Shown here in pieces: positions 44,784 through 54,223 of a stretch of 64,000 nucleotides of DNA (the first letter of the stretch is position 1; every line of letters starts with the position of its first letter). The position numbers and the translations under genes were made by a program. The stretch comes from Alteromonas sp. CI.11.F.A3 (GTDB lineage: Bacteria > Pseudomonadota > Gammaproteobacteria > Enterobacterales > Alteromonadaceae). Location: the NCBI RefSeq assembly GCF_032925565.1, contig NZ_CP136708.1:1550001-1614000 (forward strand). The letters are read 5' to 3'. A model generated the notes under the pieces. The model did no database searches, had not been told where the DNA came from, and worked only from the letters and a program-made list of their open reading frames with translations.

Positions 44784-45642
44784 AATATCCGCTTCCGTCG
44801 GTATCATGATGGACCGATTTATTTACAACAAATCCAATCGCCATCTCAGGGTTTAATCGCTCAACCGACATTTTAATATCGCTAATTTTGGCTTTGCCTT
44901 CTTCAACCACCACCACCGCTTGCCCAGCGAAATTTGCCAAGATAGCACTTTCATTTATGCCAATTAAAGGAGGTGTATCAAAGATTACTACACGATCTGG
45001 GTATCTATTCGCGAACTCGTCCACAGTTTCATGCATTTTATGGCTGGCAAGCATTTCGGTCGATAAATGATGTGACTTCCCTGCTGGAATTATCTTTAAC
45101 TTATCAATATTAGTGGGGTATAGAACTTCAGAAATATCACTCACATCTCCGGTTAAGTATTCCATTAAACCTTTTCTACGTTCTAAGCCCAGAGTATTTA
45201 AAACATTTGGTTTTAATACATCGGCATCAACCAAAAGCACTGTCTTATCTTGCTCAGATGCAATACTCAGCGCCAAGTTAGTGGCTGTGAAAGTTTTTCC
45301 CTCAGATGGCCGGCTACTTGTGACCATGATGATATTTGGATTGTTAATGGTTTTAGCAAGTGCTCCGAAAGCATTCGCAAGCAGTTTCCTTTTGATTTCA
45401 CGATACTCTTCATTTATTTGTTTCCGCTCGCCGAGCAGAGCAATGTGGCCATTTTCGCTTAACCGCTGTAAATCGATATTGAAAGGTTCCAATGATGAAC
45501 TCAATGTTGCAGATGGGGTCGTTAAAACTGGCTCTTGCCTTAAAACGGGAGCTGCATCATTAGGAGCCTTCGGCTCTATGAATTTACTTTTGCTTTCTTT
45601 TTCTTTTTGTTTTTGAAGTGCTTTCTCAATAGTATTGCGCAT
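44752..45642 (-). CDS. XrtA-associated tyrosine autokinase (BY-kinase)
   Basis: This 296-residue cytoplasmic BY-kinase (TIGR03018-like) regulates polysaccharide chain assembly with the Wzz-like partner. Walker A SSRPSEGKTFTATN is at about 107-120, Walker A' LLVDADVLKPN at about 137-147, and Walker B VVIFDTPPL at about 218-226. The last residues are a Tyr cluster (GYYGYYYAERKV), the expected autophosphorylation site. The N-terminal 40 residues are charged and coil-forming. It overlaps its neighbours on both sides: its start abuts the stop of the chain-length gene and its end overlaps the barrel gene. Confidence 0.9.
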   Translation of the reverse strand: MRNTIEKALQKQKEKESKSKFIEPKAPNDAAPVLRQEPVLTTPSATLSSSLEPFNIDLQRLSENGHIALLGERKQINEEYREIKRKLLANAFGALAKTINNPNIIMVTSSRPSEGKTFTATNLALSIASEQDKTVLLVDADVLKPNVLNTLGLERRKGLMEYLTGDVSDISEVLYPTNIDKLKIIPAGKSHHLSTEMLASHKMHETVDEFANRYPDRVVIFDTPPLIGINESAILANFAGQAVVVVEEGKAKISDIKMSVERLNPEMAIGFVVNKSVHHDTDGSGYYGYYYAERKV

Positions 45643-47210
45643 TACAAAAACCTCTCGACTACATTAATATTCATAATTTCAGCAGCGATTAAGACGCCGT
45701 AAATAATCACTATAGCCAAAGATGATATGATAAAGACTAACAGTCTTAGATTGTCTCGCTTTTTAATACTATCGTAATCTAGGTGAGTAACGGTTCCCCA
45801 TATAGGATAGTCTGATAACTTTATCAACTGGTTGGGGCGTGTAAGAATAGGGCTTAATTGACTCACAATAAACGCTAAACCAATACCAGCACCAAAGCCT
45901 AAAAATAATACAGCGGTATACAATATTAATCTATGTGGACCTGACGGGGTATTTGGAACTAATGGTGGTTCAATAATCCTAAACTGTAATTCTTCAGACG
46001 ACACTTCTGCCCGACGAGATAGATCGGCAGCTTCTCTACGACCGAGTAACTCTTCATACTTATCTTTAGTAATTCCGTAATCTCGGTTTAAAGCAGTAGA
46101 TTCAGCTTCGATCTGTGGTATGAGGTCTACTTTCGATTCTAGCTCTGCAATTTTATTTTTAAGATCCAGCTCTTTGACTTTGAGTGAGGCGATCTCACTC
46201 TGCGATTTGCTAACCTCTAATTTAATTTCTTGAGTAAGTTCATTTAGAGGGGCTTGCTCACCTTCACCAGCATTGGCAAGAAATGATTCAATTTCTCTTT
46301 TTCTATATTCTTCAAGGCTATCTAATAATTGTTGAGTCTCGATAACATCGGGGTGTAGTTCAGTAAAACGCAATTTTAGCCTATCAAGTTCTTCTTCTAG
46401 ATTCTTTATTCGCTCATCGTATCGAGTTTTAAGTGTTGGACTATCCTGATTTGTAACTCCGAAGCTGTCCACTGCTGAATCTCTCTTTATTTGTGAGTTA
46501 AGAGATTCAACTTGCTGGGTTATCTGTCTTATTGAGAGCTGTGTGTTCTCTAATTCAGAATTTAAGTTTTGAAGACGTGAATAATAGGTACCAGACAGCG
46601 GCAATATATTGTTGTATTGACGTTTAAACTGCGCTAATCGTTGTTCAGATTCTGCTAGCCTACTTTCATATTCAGCGATTTGTTCTTGTAAAAAACGACC
46701 GGCGGTATCCGTGTCTCTGCGATTGTTACCGAGCGAACCTTCGACAAACAAATCAAGGGTCTCTTGAACGACTTTTTGCGCAGTGGCAGCGTTAGGGTTA
46801 CGGTAGGTGATATTGTAGATGTTATCTCGCCCAGTCGATTTTAATTGTATCTCAAGCGCGAGGTTTGTGACGAGATCTTCAAATTCTCTCTCGGTTTCAG
46901 TAGTAATATCTAAATCGCTTTCTCTAGCAATTATTTCCACGTTAGAGCGACTTAACAGGGTTCGCGCCATCATTTTGACTTCTTGATCGGGATCAGATTG
47001 AATCGCGAGTCCTTTAAGTAATGGCTGAAGCACTGAGCGAGTATCTACATATACCTGCGCTTTGGAGGTGTACTCGTCCGGCAGCGTTGCCACCATGATA
47101 AAACCAAGCGGACATAGCAGCCATGACATTATGATAACATGACGCTTTTTAATCCAGATCCCCTTCACAAGGTCAAGGAACTGGACTAACGTTTGTTGAA
47201 AATCCTGCAT
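45642..47210 (-). CDS. XrtA-type polysaccharide chain-length determinant (Wzz-like)
   Basis: This 522-residue inner membrane protein (TIGR03007-like) controls chain length with the BY-kinase. It has two membrane spans (about 24-45 and 425-450, plus another near 490-512). Between them is a long periplasmic region containing a Wzz domain (about 15-110) and coiled coils (about 160-390) with YVDTRSVLQPLLKGLAI and ...FRIIEPPLVPNTPSGPHRL before the second span, which is the usual Pro-rich motif. The kinase domain is a separate gene. The operon order is export lipoprotein, chain-length protein, kinase, barrel. Confidence 0.9.
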   Translation of the reverse strand: MQDFQQTLVQFLDLVKGIWIKKRHVIIMSWLLCPLGFIMVATLPDEYTSKAQVYVDTRSVLQPLLKGLAIQSDPDQEVKMMARTLLSRSNVEIIARESDLDITTETEREFEDLVTNLALEIQLKSTGRDNIYNITYRNPNAATAQKVVQETLDLFVEGSLGNNRRDTDTAGRFLQEQIAEYESRLAESEQRLAQFKRQYNNILPLSGTYYSRLQNLNSELENTQLSIRQITQQVESLNSQIKRDSAVDSFGVTNQDSPTLKTRYDERIKNLEEELDRLKLRFTELHPDVIETQQLLDSLEEYRKREIESFLANAGEGEQAPLNELTQEIKLEVSKSQSEIASLKVKELDLKNKIAELESKVDLIPQIEAESTALNRDYGITKDKYEELLGRREAADLSRRAEVSSEELQFRIIEPPLVPNTPSGPHRLILYTAVLFLGFGAGIGLAFIVSQLSPILTRPNQLIKLSDYPIWGTVTHLDYDSIKKRDNLRLLVFIISSLAIVIIYGVLIAAEIMNINVVERFL

Positions 47211-47238
47211 TTAAAAATGTTCCGTTTACTACTTAGAA

Positions 47239-47871
47239 CTAAAACCAAGCTTCTGGAATAATAATTATATCGCCTGGGAGAATGTCTACATTTTGTTGAA
47301 TGTCGCCGCTTCGAATTAAGTCGTCAATGCTTAGGGCAAATGTGGATTGCTTTCCATTGATTACGCGAACTAATTTTGCGTTATTACCGTCAGCAAACTC
47401 CGTTAATCCGCCAACAGCTATCATTAAATCGAGCAAAGTCATGTGTTCGGTATAACTTACCGCGCTTGGGTTAGTGGCTTCACCGATAACTCTAACTTGT
47501 TCACTAAGAGGACCAGAGAAATTATTTACACTCACGGTAACTCGAGGATTGTTTATGTAAATTGATAACTGTTCTTCAATTTCGCGAGCGAGCATAGAAG
47601 GCGTTCGTCCTGCTACATCGATATCCTCGACAAGTGAAGTAGTTACTTTGCCATCAGGTCTAACAATAAATTGACCGGACACTTCAGGATTACGCCAAAC
47701 AAAAATGGTAAGCGAGTCGCCAGGACCGATTAGATATTGATATTCATTTACATCGGTTGTTAATGATGCTCTGGTGGTAGCTTGGGGGAGAGTTGAAGTA
47801 TTCGAGCACCCAGCAAGTATTAAAACAAGTAAAAATGCAAAGCTTAAATGCATGTTTTTAAAACGAAACAT
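47239..47871 (-). CDS. Polysaccharide export lipoprotein (Wza/BexD-like, XrtA type)
   Basis: This 210-residue outer membrane lipoprotein has lipobox LAGC (Cys22). A Poly_export domain lies at about 45-125 (YLIGPGDSLTIFVWRNPEVSGQFIVRPDGKVT...VTVSV). It is followed by an SLBB-like domain at about 128-205 (VRVIGEATNPSAVSYTEHMTLLDLMIAVGGLTEFAD...VDILPGDIIIIP). It is half the length of E. coli Wza and lacks the C-terminal amphipathic helix, as in the TIGR03027 group. It probably pairs with the barrel protein at 43098. It is the first gene of the minus-strand operon and has a promoter at 47938-47966. Confidence 0.88.
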   Translation of the reverse strand: MFRFKNMHLSFAFLLVLILAGCSNTSTLPQATTRASLTTDVNEYQYLIGPGDSLTIFVWRNPEVSGQFIVRPDGKVTTSLVEDIDVAGRTPSMLAREIEEQLSIYINNPRVTVSVNNFSGPLSEQVRVIGEATNPSAVSYTEHMTLLDLMIAVGGLTEFADGNNAKLVRVINGKQSTFALSIDDLIRSGDIQQNVDILPGDIIIIPEAWF

Positions 47872-47917
47872 AAGAGATCATCCTACACTCATTATGGTTA
47901 AATTGTTGCTTTCGGTG

Positions 47918-47966
47918 TTTACCCTACGGCAAATCTCACTATAATGCCAATAACAATTCTAGTCTA
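47918..47966. promoter_or_regulatory. Overlapping divergent promoters of the exopolysaccharide operons
   Basis: On the plus strand, TATAAT (47940-47945) is a perfect -10 with a weak TTTACC -35 (47918-47923, 16-nt spacer). On the minus strand, TAGACT (47966-47961) and TATAGT (47943-47938) are separated by 17 nt. The two -10 elements overlap, so the operons may compete for RNA polymerase. Two inverted repeats lie just downstream: ATTCTA/TAGAAT (47956-47973) and AATCCCT/AGGGATT (47975-47995). Confidence 0.5.
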
Positions 47967-48020
47967 TTAGAATAAATCCCTCTATGATAGGGATTAGTTC
48001 GTAGTATTAAGGGGCCAGGG

Positions 48021-49433
48021 GTGGCAGTAAATAAGCGAAATCAAAATAAGCGCTCTAATATTCTTGTAGTGACAGAAGCGCTACTTATAGCTTATATGGG
48101 ATATATTACGTACTTTATCCTTACACAAGTTGGGCTTGTTTCAACAGTTCCACCGGAAAAGCTAATCATTAATGTAGGGTTACTTACCGTTTCTATTCTT
48201 CTTTGCTCACTATCTGTGGGCTTGTATGAAGCAAAACTAAGGGAAACTTTTCGCGGGATTATAAGACGGATATTTGTCAGTGTAGGGCTAAGTTACTTCC
48301 TTGTTGAAATCGTCAGTAGAGCGTTGTTCGATGATTTGGTGATGGATGCTTATTTCCTGCCGGCTGCTGTATTTTCCATTATCATCACACTGGTCATTTT
48401 TCGCTACTTTACTAACCGATTGGGGCTTTTAGGTTTAGGCAAAGTTCGTATAGTGGTGTTGGGCGCGGGTGAGAGAGCATCAATTATTGAAAAGCGTATG
48501 CGTCGAGATGTCGATAGGATCGGCTTTGAAATGGTCGGGTTTGTGCCTATTCCTGGTGACAACCGAGAAGATGGTATTCGTAGGGAAAAAATCGTTCACA
48601 TAAAGGTGGATGAGAACTTTCAGCAGTTTATCAATGACAATGATATTGAAGAAATTGTCATTGCGTGTGATCAGCGTCGCGGTACTTTGCCTGTTGAAGT
48701 CCTTTTTGAATGCCGCCTTCGCGGTATCGAGGTTACCGAATTACTCGACTTTATGGAAAGAGAGACTGGGCAAATTGTTGTAAACCTGATGTATCCAAGT
48801 TGGGTCATCTATTCTAACGGTTTCCAAAGCCAAAATTATCTAAGAGATGCACTGGATTACAGCCTTAACGCCATATTAGCATTATTTGTGTTTATATTTG
48901 TATGGCCAATCATGCTCACTACGGCACTCATTATCTATCTTGATGATGGTCGACGCACAGGGGTTTCTGTGTTTTACGCTCAAGAGCGAGTTGGCTTAAA
49001 TGGACAGTTGTTCAAAATACTGAAGTTTCGGAGTATGCGGCCTGATGCCGAAAAAGACGGTGCAAAATGGGCAAGTAAAAATGACGATCGAGTAACGCGA
49101 ATTGGGCATTTTATTAGAAAATATCGCGTCGATGAATTGCCTCAGTTACTAAACGTATTTAAAGGTGAAATGTCTTTCATTGGCCCTCGCCCAGAAAGAC
49201 CTCAATTTGTTGAGCAGTTAGTGAAAGAAGTTCCCTATTACAATCAGCGACACAATGTAAAGCCCGGATTGGCTGGGTGGGCTCAGCTCAACTATCCCTA
49301 TGGGGCAAGTGTGGAAGACTCTATGGAAAAGCTTAAGTTCGACCTTTATTACGTTAAGCATCAAAGTTTGCTATTGGATATTTTGATTTTGATAAGAACG
49401 GTTGAAGTTGTGCTCTTTGGCAAAGGTCGTTAA
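48021..49433 (+). CDS. Polyprenyl glycosylphosphotransferase (XrtA type, priming enzyme)
   Basis: This 470-residue inner membrane enzyme (TIGR03013-like) starts exopolysaccharide synthesis by moving a sugar-phosphate from a nucleotide sugar to undecaprenyl phosphate. The N-terminal half has four spans (about 13-130) and a CoA-binding-like region near 145-250 (VRIVVLGAGERASIIEKRM). A fifth membrane segment is at about 278-300. The C-terminal catalytic domain has FYAQERVGLNGQLFKILKFRSM and FIGPRPERPQF, with YNQRHNVKPGLAGWAQ. It starts with GTG behind AGGGG and leads the plus-strand operon. Confidence 0.9.
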   Translation: MAVNKRNQNKRSNILVVTEALLIAYMGYITYFILTQVGLVSTVPPEKLIINVGLLTVSILLCSLSVGLYEAKLRETFRGIIRRIFVSVGLSYFLVEIVSRALFDDLVMDAYFLPAAVFSIIITLVIFRYFTNRLGLLGLGKVRIVVLGAGERASIIEKRMRRDVDRIGFEMVGFVPIPGDNREDGIRREKIVHIKVDENFQQFINDNDIEEIVIACDQRRGTLPVEVLFECRLRGIEVTELLDFMERETGQIVVNLMYPSWVIYSNGFQSQNYLRDALDYSLNAILALFVFIFVWPIMLTTALIIYLDDGRRTGVSVFYAQERVGLNGQLFKILKFRSMRPDAEKDGAKWASKNDDRVTRIGHFIRKYRVDELPQLLNVFKGEMSFIGPRPERPQFVEQLVKEVPYYNQRHNVKPGLAGWAQLNYPYGASVEDSMEKLKFDLYYVKHQSLLLDILILIRTVEVVLFGKGR

Positions 49434-49476
49434 CTACGCAATTAAATGATAAATAGCTCTACAGGGATTTAGCAGT

Positions 49477-50862
49477 ATGTGGAACAATATAGGAAAGCTT
49501 AAACACTTCTGGGTATTCGTGTTTCTGCTGTTGGCATGGGCCGTATTCAATTACCCGATTATGCAAACATTGTGGAAGTATAGTTTCGATGACGGCACGT
49601 ATTCTCACTCTTTTCTTGTTCCTTTTATCATACTTTATCTTGCCTTTATTCTTGAGGTTGAAAATAGAATTCATTTTCGCTCATCAGTTAGCGTCCTCTG
49701 GGTCGGCGCCTTAATAGTTGCCGGATTGGGGCTCTGGGTAGCCACATTATCTCAAATTAGCTTGCTTTACTGGTCCATGTCCTTGCTGGTGCTGACCGCA
49801 CTCATGTTTCAAGTGTTTGTTTTTAATATATCGACGTTGTTTCCCCTCGTTTACCTTGTTTTTATCTTTCCTTTCTGGGGCTCTCTAGCGTTACTCTTCC
49901 AGAAGATATCAGTATTTATGGTGACGCTGATGATGTCGTTAACCGACATCCCCGTCTACGTAGAAAACGAATTTGTCACTATTCCCTCGGGTATCTTTGA
50001 AATTGCAGAGGGATGCAGCGGTCTAAGGTATATTATTGTCGCGTTAGCGATTAGTAGCCTGTACGTTTTTCTTTATTTGCGAACGAGAAAATCTGCCGTT
50101 ATCTTTACTTTTTTTGCTCTCTTTGGCGCATTGGTAACTAACTGGATCCGAATTGTGCTGCTTATCGTCATTGGCCATATGACCGATATGGAGAGTTCAT
50201 TAATGACAGATCATAATAACTTCGGTTGGTATATTTATATTCCTGTTGCCATTTTTCAGTTCTATTTGGGAAGAAAGCTAGAAGATAAAGAATTTGAAAC
50301 GTTAGGGAGTAGGCAGAAAGCAAAGTTTGAAGACCAGCGTCAACTTCCCAAGCGATTAATGCTCAGCACCTTACTATTCAGCTTATTATTTTCTTCATGG
50401 TTCGCGGTAATGGCAGTGAATAACGATAACCAAGAAATAGCATGCAACGCGATAAGTACGCCAGTAACGCCCATCATATACAATGCTTCAAGTGCATGCC
50501 AAGAGCAGGTACGAATTGATAATGTTGAAGTGACTACGTTGCATTATTTCTTCGACGGTAAAACGCTTGATGCTAAAGCATCGTATTATCTCAACTCTCC
50601 AATTCCGGATGGATTTCAAGAAGTTAGGATGATAGTAAGCGAGGAATGGAACGTTTTGGTCGTGTCAGATAGTGCCTATAACCAGTGGTTGTTGGCTTAT
50701 CGATATCAGGTGGGCGCTAAGTATGAAACTAATTTGTATGCGCTAAAAAAAGCAAAGCTAATCAGCGGGCTGAAGGCAATTAACTCCACGGCAATTCAAT
50801 GGGTCACAACGAAATGTAAAACCAACTGTGGACCGAAGGATTTAGCACGGTTAGGTCTGTGA
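49477..50862 (+). CDS. xrtA: Exosortase (XrtA/EpsH-like) with EpsI-like C-terminal extension
   Basis: This 461-residue membrane protein has seven to eight spans in its first 275 residues. It carries the exosortase catalytic triad: Cys180 in AEGCSGLRYI, Arg225 in NWIRIVLL and His246 in DHNNFGWYIY. A further span at about 300-318 leads into a periplasmic tail (about 320-461), which occupies the place of an EpsI domain. Exosortases cut PEP-CTERM proteins and couple them to surface glycans. No PEP-CTERM protein was found in this window, so substrates must be elsewhere. The symbol follows the cluster type and is not proven. Confidence 0.85.
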   Translation: MWNNIGKLKHFWVFVFLLLAWAVFNYPIMQTLWKYSFDDGTYSHSFLVPFIILYLAFILEVENRIHFRSSVSVLWVGALIVAGLGLWVATLSQISLLYWSMSLLVLTALMFQVFVFNISTLFPLVYLVFIFPFWGSLALLFQKISVFMVTLMMSLTDIPVYVENEFVTIPSGIFEIAEGCSGLRYIIVALAISSLYVFLYLRTRKSAVIFTFFALFGALVTNWIRIVLLIVIGHMTDMESSLMTDHNNFGWYIYIPVAIFQFYLGRKLEDKEFETLGSRQKAKFEDQRQLPKRLMLSTLLFSLLFSSWFAVMAVNNDNQEIACNAISTPVTPIIYNASSACQEQVRIDNVEVTTLHYFFDGKTLDAKASYYLNSPIPDGFQEVRMIVSEEWNVLVVSDSAYNQWLLAYRYQVGAKYETNLYALKKAKLISGLKAINSTAIQWVTTKCKTNCGPKDLARLGL

Positions 50863-51953
50863 AAGCAGGGCTGACATTCCAGGTTTTGACTACGTTGAGT
50901 GAAGTAGAGTCCATGCAAACTGCGTGGGAAAGCCTTTACGCAAAAAGTAAAAATGCCACAATATTTACCAGTTTCGCTTGGGTTACAACTTGGGCGTCAG
51001 TGTATCAACATACCATAGAGAAGCTGTTTATCGTCACGGTAAATAGGGCTGGGGTATTGGTAGGGGTTATCCCTCTTTATGTGCGAAAAGTAGATACGAC
51101 TGCGGCGTGGTTTATTGGTAGTGGAGAGCCATCTCAGTCTGAAACGTGTAGTGAAAGACAAGACCTTCTGTGTGATGAATCTATTCTTGCTAGCGCATTG
51201 GATCCTCTGGGCGACTTAATGATTGAATTCGGTATCAAGCGCCTTAGTTTGAATAATGTGTCTCCTAGTTCTTTGATAACAAGTTGGTGCTCATCATCTA
51301 ATATAAGGTATCTAACGTCGAAAAGAGGGAGGCGCTTTTACATTCCGAGTGAATGTGGGCGGAGTAAACTCGAGAAAAAAGTCCGTCGAGGTAGGAGGGC
51401 AGCTAAAAATTTAAATGCAAAATACATTCACGTTAAGAGCCGGGATGAACTCCAGACTGCGTTTGCGAGCTTAAAAGCACTGAATGCTAAACGGTGGAAG
51501 GAAAAAGGCCACCCAGCCATCTTTGACGACTTACTATTTAGCCAGTTCCATCAGGAAATACTTAATAAGCTTCTGGATGAACAACGTTTGTCGTTAGTGA
51601 TGCTGGAAGTGGAAGACCAAATCATCGCTGTGAATTATTCAATCGTTTCTGGACAGGAGCTCATTTTTTATCAAAATGGTATAGATACCCACTTTAAACC
51701 CAATATTTCTCCAGGTTTGCTGCTGCATTATGAACAACTCCTTTTAGCAAAGGAGCGTGGACTGAGTGCCTACGATTTCATGATGTCTACTAATGCTGAT
51801 AGTTACAAACGAAGCATAACAGAACGAAGTGAAGCGGTGCTATCGTTGTGTATATATAGCCACTCATTCCCATTTTTGTGTAGTAAAATGAAACGTTATT
51901 TAACCATGATTATAAAAAGAAGCATGAAGGGTGTTGCGGATGACAAGATCTAA
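50859..51953 (+). CDS. FemAB/BioF2-like N-acyltransferase (PF13480 type)
   Basis: This 364-residue cytoplasmic GNAT-fold acyltransferase has the arrangement of CelD/BcsL-type proteins of polysaccharide loci. The N-terminal half ends in RGRRFYIPS. The second half contains LKALNAKRWKEKGHPAIFDD, then LVMLEVEDQIIAVNYSIVSGQELIFYQNGIDTHF and SPGLLLHYEQLLLAKERGLSAYDFMMS. It probably acylates an amino sugar or a peptide partner. The GTG start overlaps the exosortase stop (GTGA), so translation is coupled. Confidence 0.8.
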   Translation: MKAGLTFQVLTTLSEVESMQTAWESLYAKSKNATIFTSFAWVTTWASVYQHTIEKLFIVTVNRAGVLVGVIPLYVRKVDTTAAWFIGSGEPSQSETCSERQDLLCDESILASALDPLGDLMIEFGIKRLSLNNVSPSSLITSWCSSSNIRYLTSKRGRRFYIPSECGRSKLEKKVRRGRRAAKNLNAKYIHVKSRDELQTAFASLKALNAKRWKEKGHPAIFDDLLFSQFHQEILNKLLDEQRLSLVMLEVEDQIIAVNYSIVSGQELIFYQNGIDTHFKPNISPGLLLHYEQLLLAKERGLSAYDFMMSTNADSYKRSITERSEAVLSLCIYSHSFPFLCSKMKRYLTMIIKRSMKGVADDKI

Positions 51954-53277
51954 GTCTCGATTTGGCGCAGAGTCACAAGAGTCCACCGCCCCTTTCGGTT
52001 TTTTTCTTTTGTGTGTTTACACTGCGCTTGTTCTGATAAGGCCACATGAATGGCCTATCCTCAGCCTTCAATTTCCAGTGCTAAGAATATTCCTTATCGC
52101 AACGTTTTTTGCCTATTTAGTTTCATTGCGGCCAAAGGTATGGAATGCGCAATGCACGATAATGATATTGTTATTGTTTTCCATGCTTTTATCAGAAGTA
52201 AGGGCATTGAGGTTCTTTAGCGATTTAACGTTTGTTATCGATTGGATAAATACAAATACAATTCCTTTCATTTTATTTTTAGGGTTTCTGGTTTCATTTG
52301 GCAGACAGAAAATTATTCTATTAATCTCTTTATTAGCATGCATAGTGATGACACAGCATGCATATGTACAGGTTAATAATCCCTTCGGAGAAGGGTGGGC
52401 TGAAACAGTTATTTATCGCAATGATGGGGCTAATCAAATGGCACAGGCGCGGTATATCGGAATTTTTAATGACCCCAATGACATGGGAATGTTTTTAGTC
52501 ATGAATATTCCTATCGCGGTTTTCTTTTTGGTTTCGGCAAAAGGCTGGCTAATGAAAGGTGTCTATTTACTGACAACTATCTTTCTTGTTTTCGGCATTT
52601 ATTGGACTGGGAGTCGAGGATCCCTATTGGGGCTTCTGGCGGTGTTATTCGCGTTTTTCTATTTACGTTTCGGCAAAATTAAGTCAATTTTGTTGGCTGG
52701 AATTTCCCTTCCGGTCATTTTGGTGGCAATGGGTTCATTTCGTACTATTAGCAAAGATGATGAAAGCTCGATGCAGCGACTAACAGCGTGGTATGAAGGT
52801 ATTCAAATGCTATTACATCGCCCACTTTTTGGATTTGGAAAGGAGCGCTTTCTGGAATACCACTCTAAATTAGCCCACAACTCATTTGTTACCGTTATGT
52901 CTGAATTAGGAATTATCGGGTACACACTCTGGATGTCGTTTGTATTGCTAATCTTTTTAATGCTATTACGTATTATAAAACTGAAAAGCGACCCAGTTTC
53001 ATCCGATATCTCGATAAAACAAGAAGTCACGCTCGCTGTTTTTATATTAGTTTCGATAATAGGCTATTGTAGTACGGCCTTTTTCATTAGCCGTAGCTAC
53101 ATTATGTTTTTCTACATATTTGCGGCAATGGCAGCTGCGTCTTTTATAAGAGTATCTAAGGCAAAGCCTGAGTTGCAATTGGAAATAACGGGCAAAGACT
53201 TGCTGAAAGTAGGGCTTCTTAGCTTGGTAAGCTTGGTACTACTCTACATCATAATAATCACGCTACTTCGAATATAG
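51940..53277 (+). CDS. O-antigen ligase / Wzy-like polymerase
   Basis: This protein of about 445 residues has about 11 membrane spans. A Wzy_C-type loop contains the conserved GSRGSLLGLL and, after a long periplasmic loop, GFGKERFLEYHSKLAHNSFVTVMSELGIIGY. It polymerises or ligates undecaprenyl-linked repeat units outside the inner membrane; in this Wzx/Wzy-type cluster it is the only polymerase candidate. The ATG at 51940 is preferred over the upstream GTG/TTG codons, as AAGG lies 9 nt before it. It overlaps the acyltransferase gene by 14 bp. Confidence 0.85.
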   Translation: MTRSKSRFGAESQESTAPFGFFLLCVYTALVLIRPHEWPILSLQFPVLRIFLIATFFAYLVSLRPKVWNAQCTIMILLLFSMLLSEVRALRFFSDLTFVIDWINTNTIPFILFLGFLVSFGRQKIILLISLLACIVMTQHAYVQVNNPFGEGWAETVIYRNDGANQMAQARYIGIFNDPNDMGMFLVMNIPIAVFFLVSAKGWLMKGVYLLTTIFLVFGIYWTGSRGSLLGLLAVLFAFFYLRFGKIKSILLAGISLPVILVAMGSFRTISKDDESSMQRLTAWYEGIQMLLHRPLFGFGKERFLEYHSKLAHNSFVTVMSELGIIGYTLWMSFVLLIFLMLLRIIKLKSDPVSSDISIKQEVTLAVFILVSIIGYCSTAFFISRSYIMFFYIFAAMAAASFIRVSKAKPELQLEITGKDLLKVGLLSLVSLVLLYIIIITLLRI

Positions 53278-53296
53278 TCTAAGCAGGGAGAGCACA

Positions 53297-54217
53297 TTGG
53301 TAGATTTAAAAGCGAGCATTATTGTCGCTGTATATAACGGTGAAAAAACACTTGAATACACCATAGAAAGTATACTGGCCCAAACCCGAGACAACTTCGA
53401 ATTATTATTAATTGACGATGGCTCAACAGATGGCTCTGCACAACTGATATCGAAGTATTTAACACATCCAAATGTAAAGTATTTCAAGAAAGAGAATGGT
53501 GGTGTAGCATCGGCTAGAAATTTTGGGATAAAGGTGTCCACAGGTGCCCTTATCGGCTTTTGTGATCAAGATGATCAATGGAAGCCAGAAAAATTAGAAA
53601 AACAGGTACCCCTGTTCGAGCGGGAATCGGTAGGCCTCGTTTATAGTTGGGTTGACGTTGATGATCATGGTGAGAGAACGTTGTCTCAACCTACGGCTGA
53701 AGGTTATTGCTTTGACGCGTTGTTAGATAAAAACTTTATATCCTGCTGTACAGTTTTAGCCAGAAAGTCCGTTTTAGAAGCGGTCAATGGTTTTGATGAA
53801 AGCAGAGAACTCCATGGTGTAGATGACCGACATGTCTGGCTTAAAATTGCTAAAGTGTCAGACGTCGCGGTTGTAAAACAATCCCTAGCAATTTATTTTA
53901 TTCATGGTGAAAACTACTCACTCAATAATCAAAAAATGTTAGTGGCGGATTTGTCTTGTATTCGCAAAATATCTAGTTTGCCTGATTTAACTAACAATGA
54001 GCGAGCATTGTGCCGTAAAGCAACCTTCAATGCTTTCATGCATTATGCTAACAACATGTTCTACCGAAACGATAGCGTAGGGGCTTCAGAATGTTTATTC
54101 AATGCATGGAAACTTAAACCGCTTTATATTCATCTTCTGGCTTCATCTTTACTTTTGAGAGTGCTATCCAATAATGCGTTAGTGAAACTCAAGGCCATTA
54201 AAAACCGTATCAGGTAA
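53297..54217 (+). CDS. Glycosyltransferase family 2
   Basis: This 306-residue cytoplasmic GT-A enzyme has the GT2 start SIIVAVYNGEKTLEYTIESILAQ, LLIDDGSTDGS, NGGVASARNFGI and GFCDQDDQW (the DxD metal site in the form DQDD). It also has a later ELHGVDDRHVWLKIA block with the ED-like catalytic acid. It starts with TTG (GGGAG 6 nt upstream). The sugar and acceptor are unknown. It is co-transcribed with the sulfotransferase gene 6 bp on. Confidence 0.9.
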   Translation: MVDLKASIIVAVYNGEKTLEYTIESILAQTRDNFELLLIDDGSTDGSAQLISKYLTHPNVKYFKKENGGVASARNFGIKVSTGALIGFCDQDDQWKPEKLEKQVPLFERESVGLVYSWVDVDDHGERTLSQPTAEGYCFDALLDKNFISCCTVLARKSVLEAVNGFDESRELHGVDDRHVWLKIAKVSDVAVVKQSLAIYFIHGENYSLNNQKMLVADLSCIRKISSLPDLTNNERALCRKATFNAFMHYANNMFYRNDSVGASECLFNAWKLKPLYIHLLASSLLLRVLSNNALVKLKAIKNRIR

Positions 54218-54223
54218 TTCATA

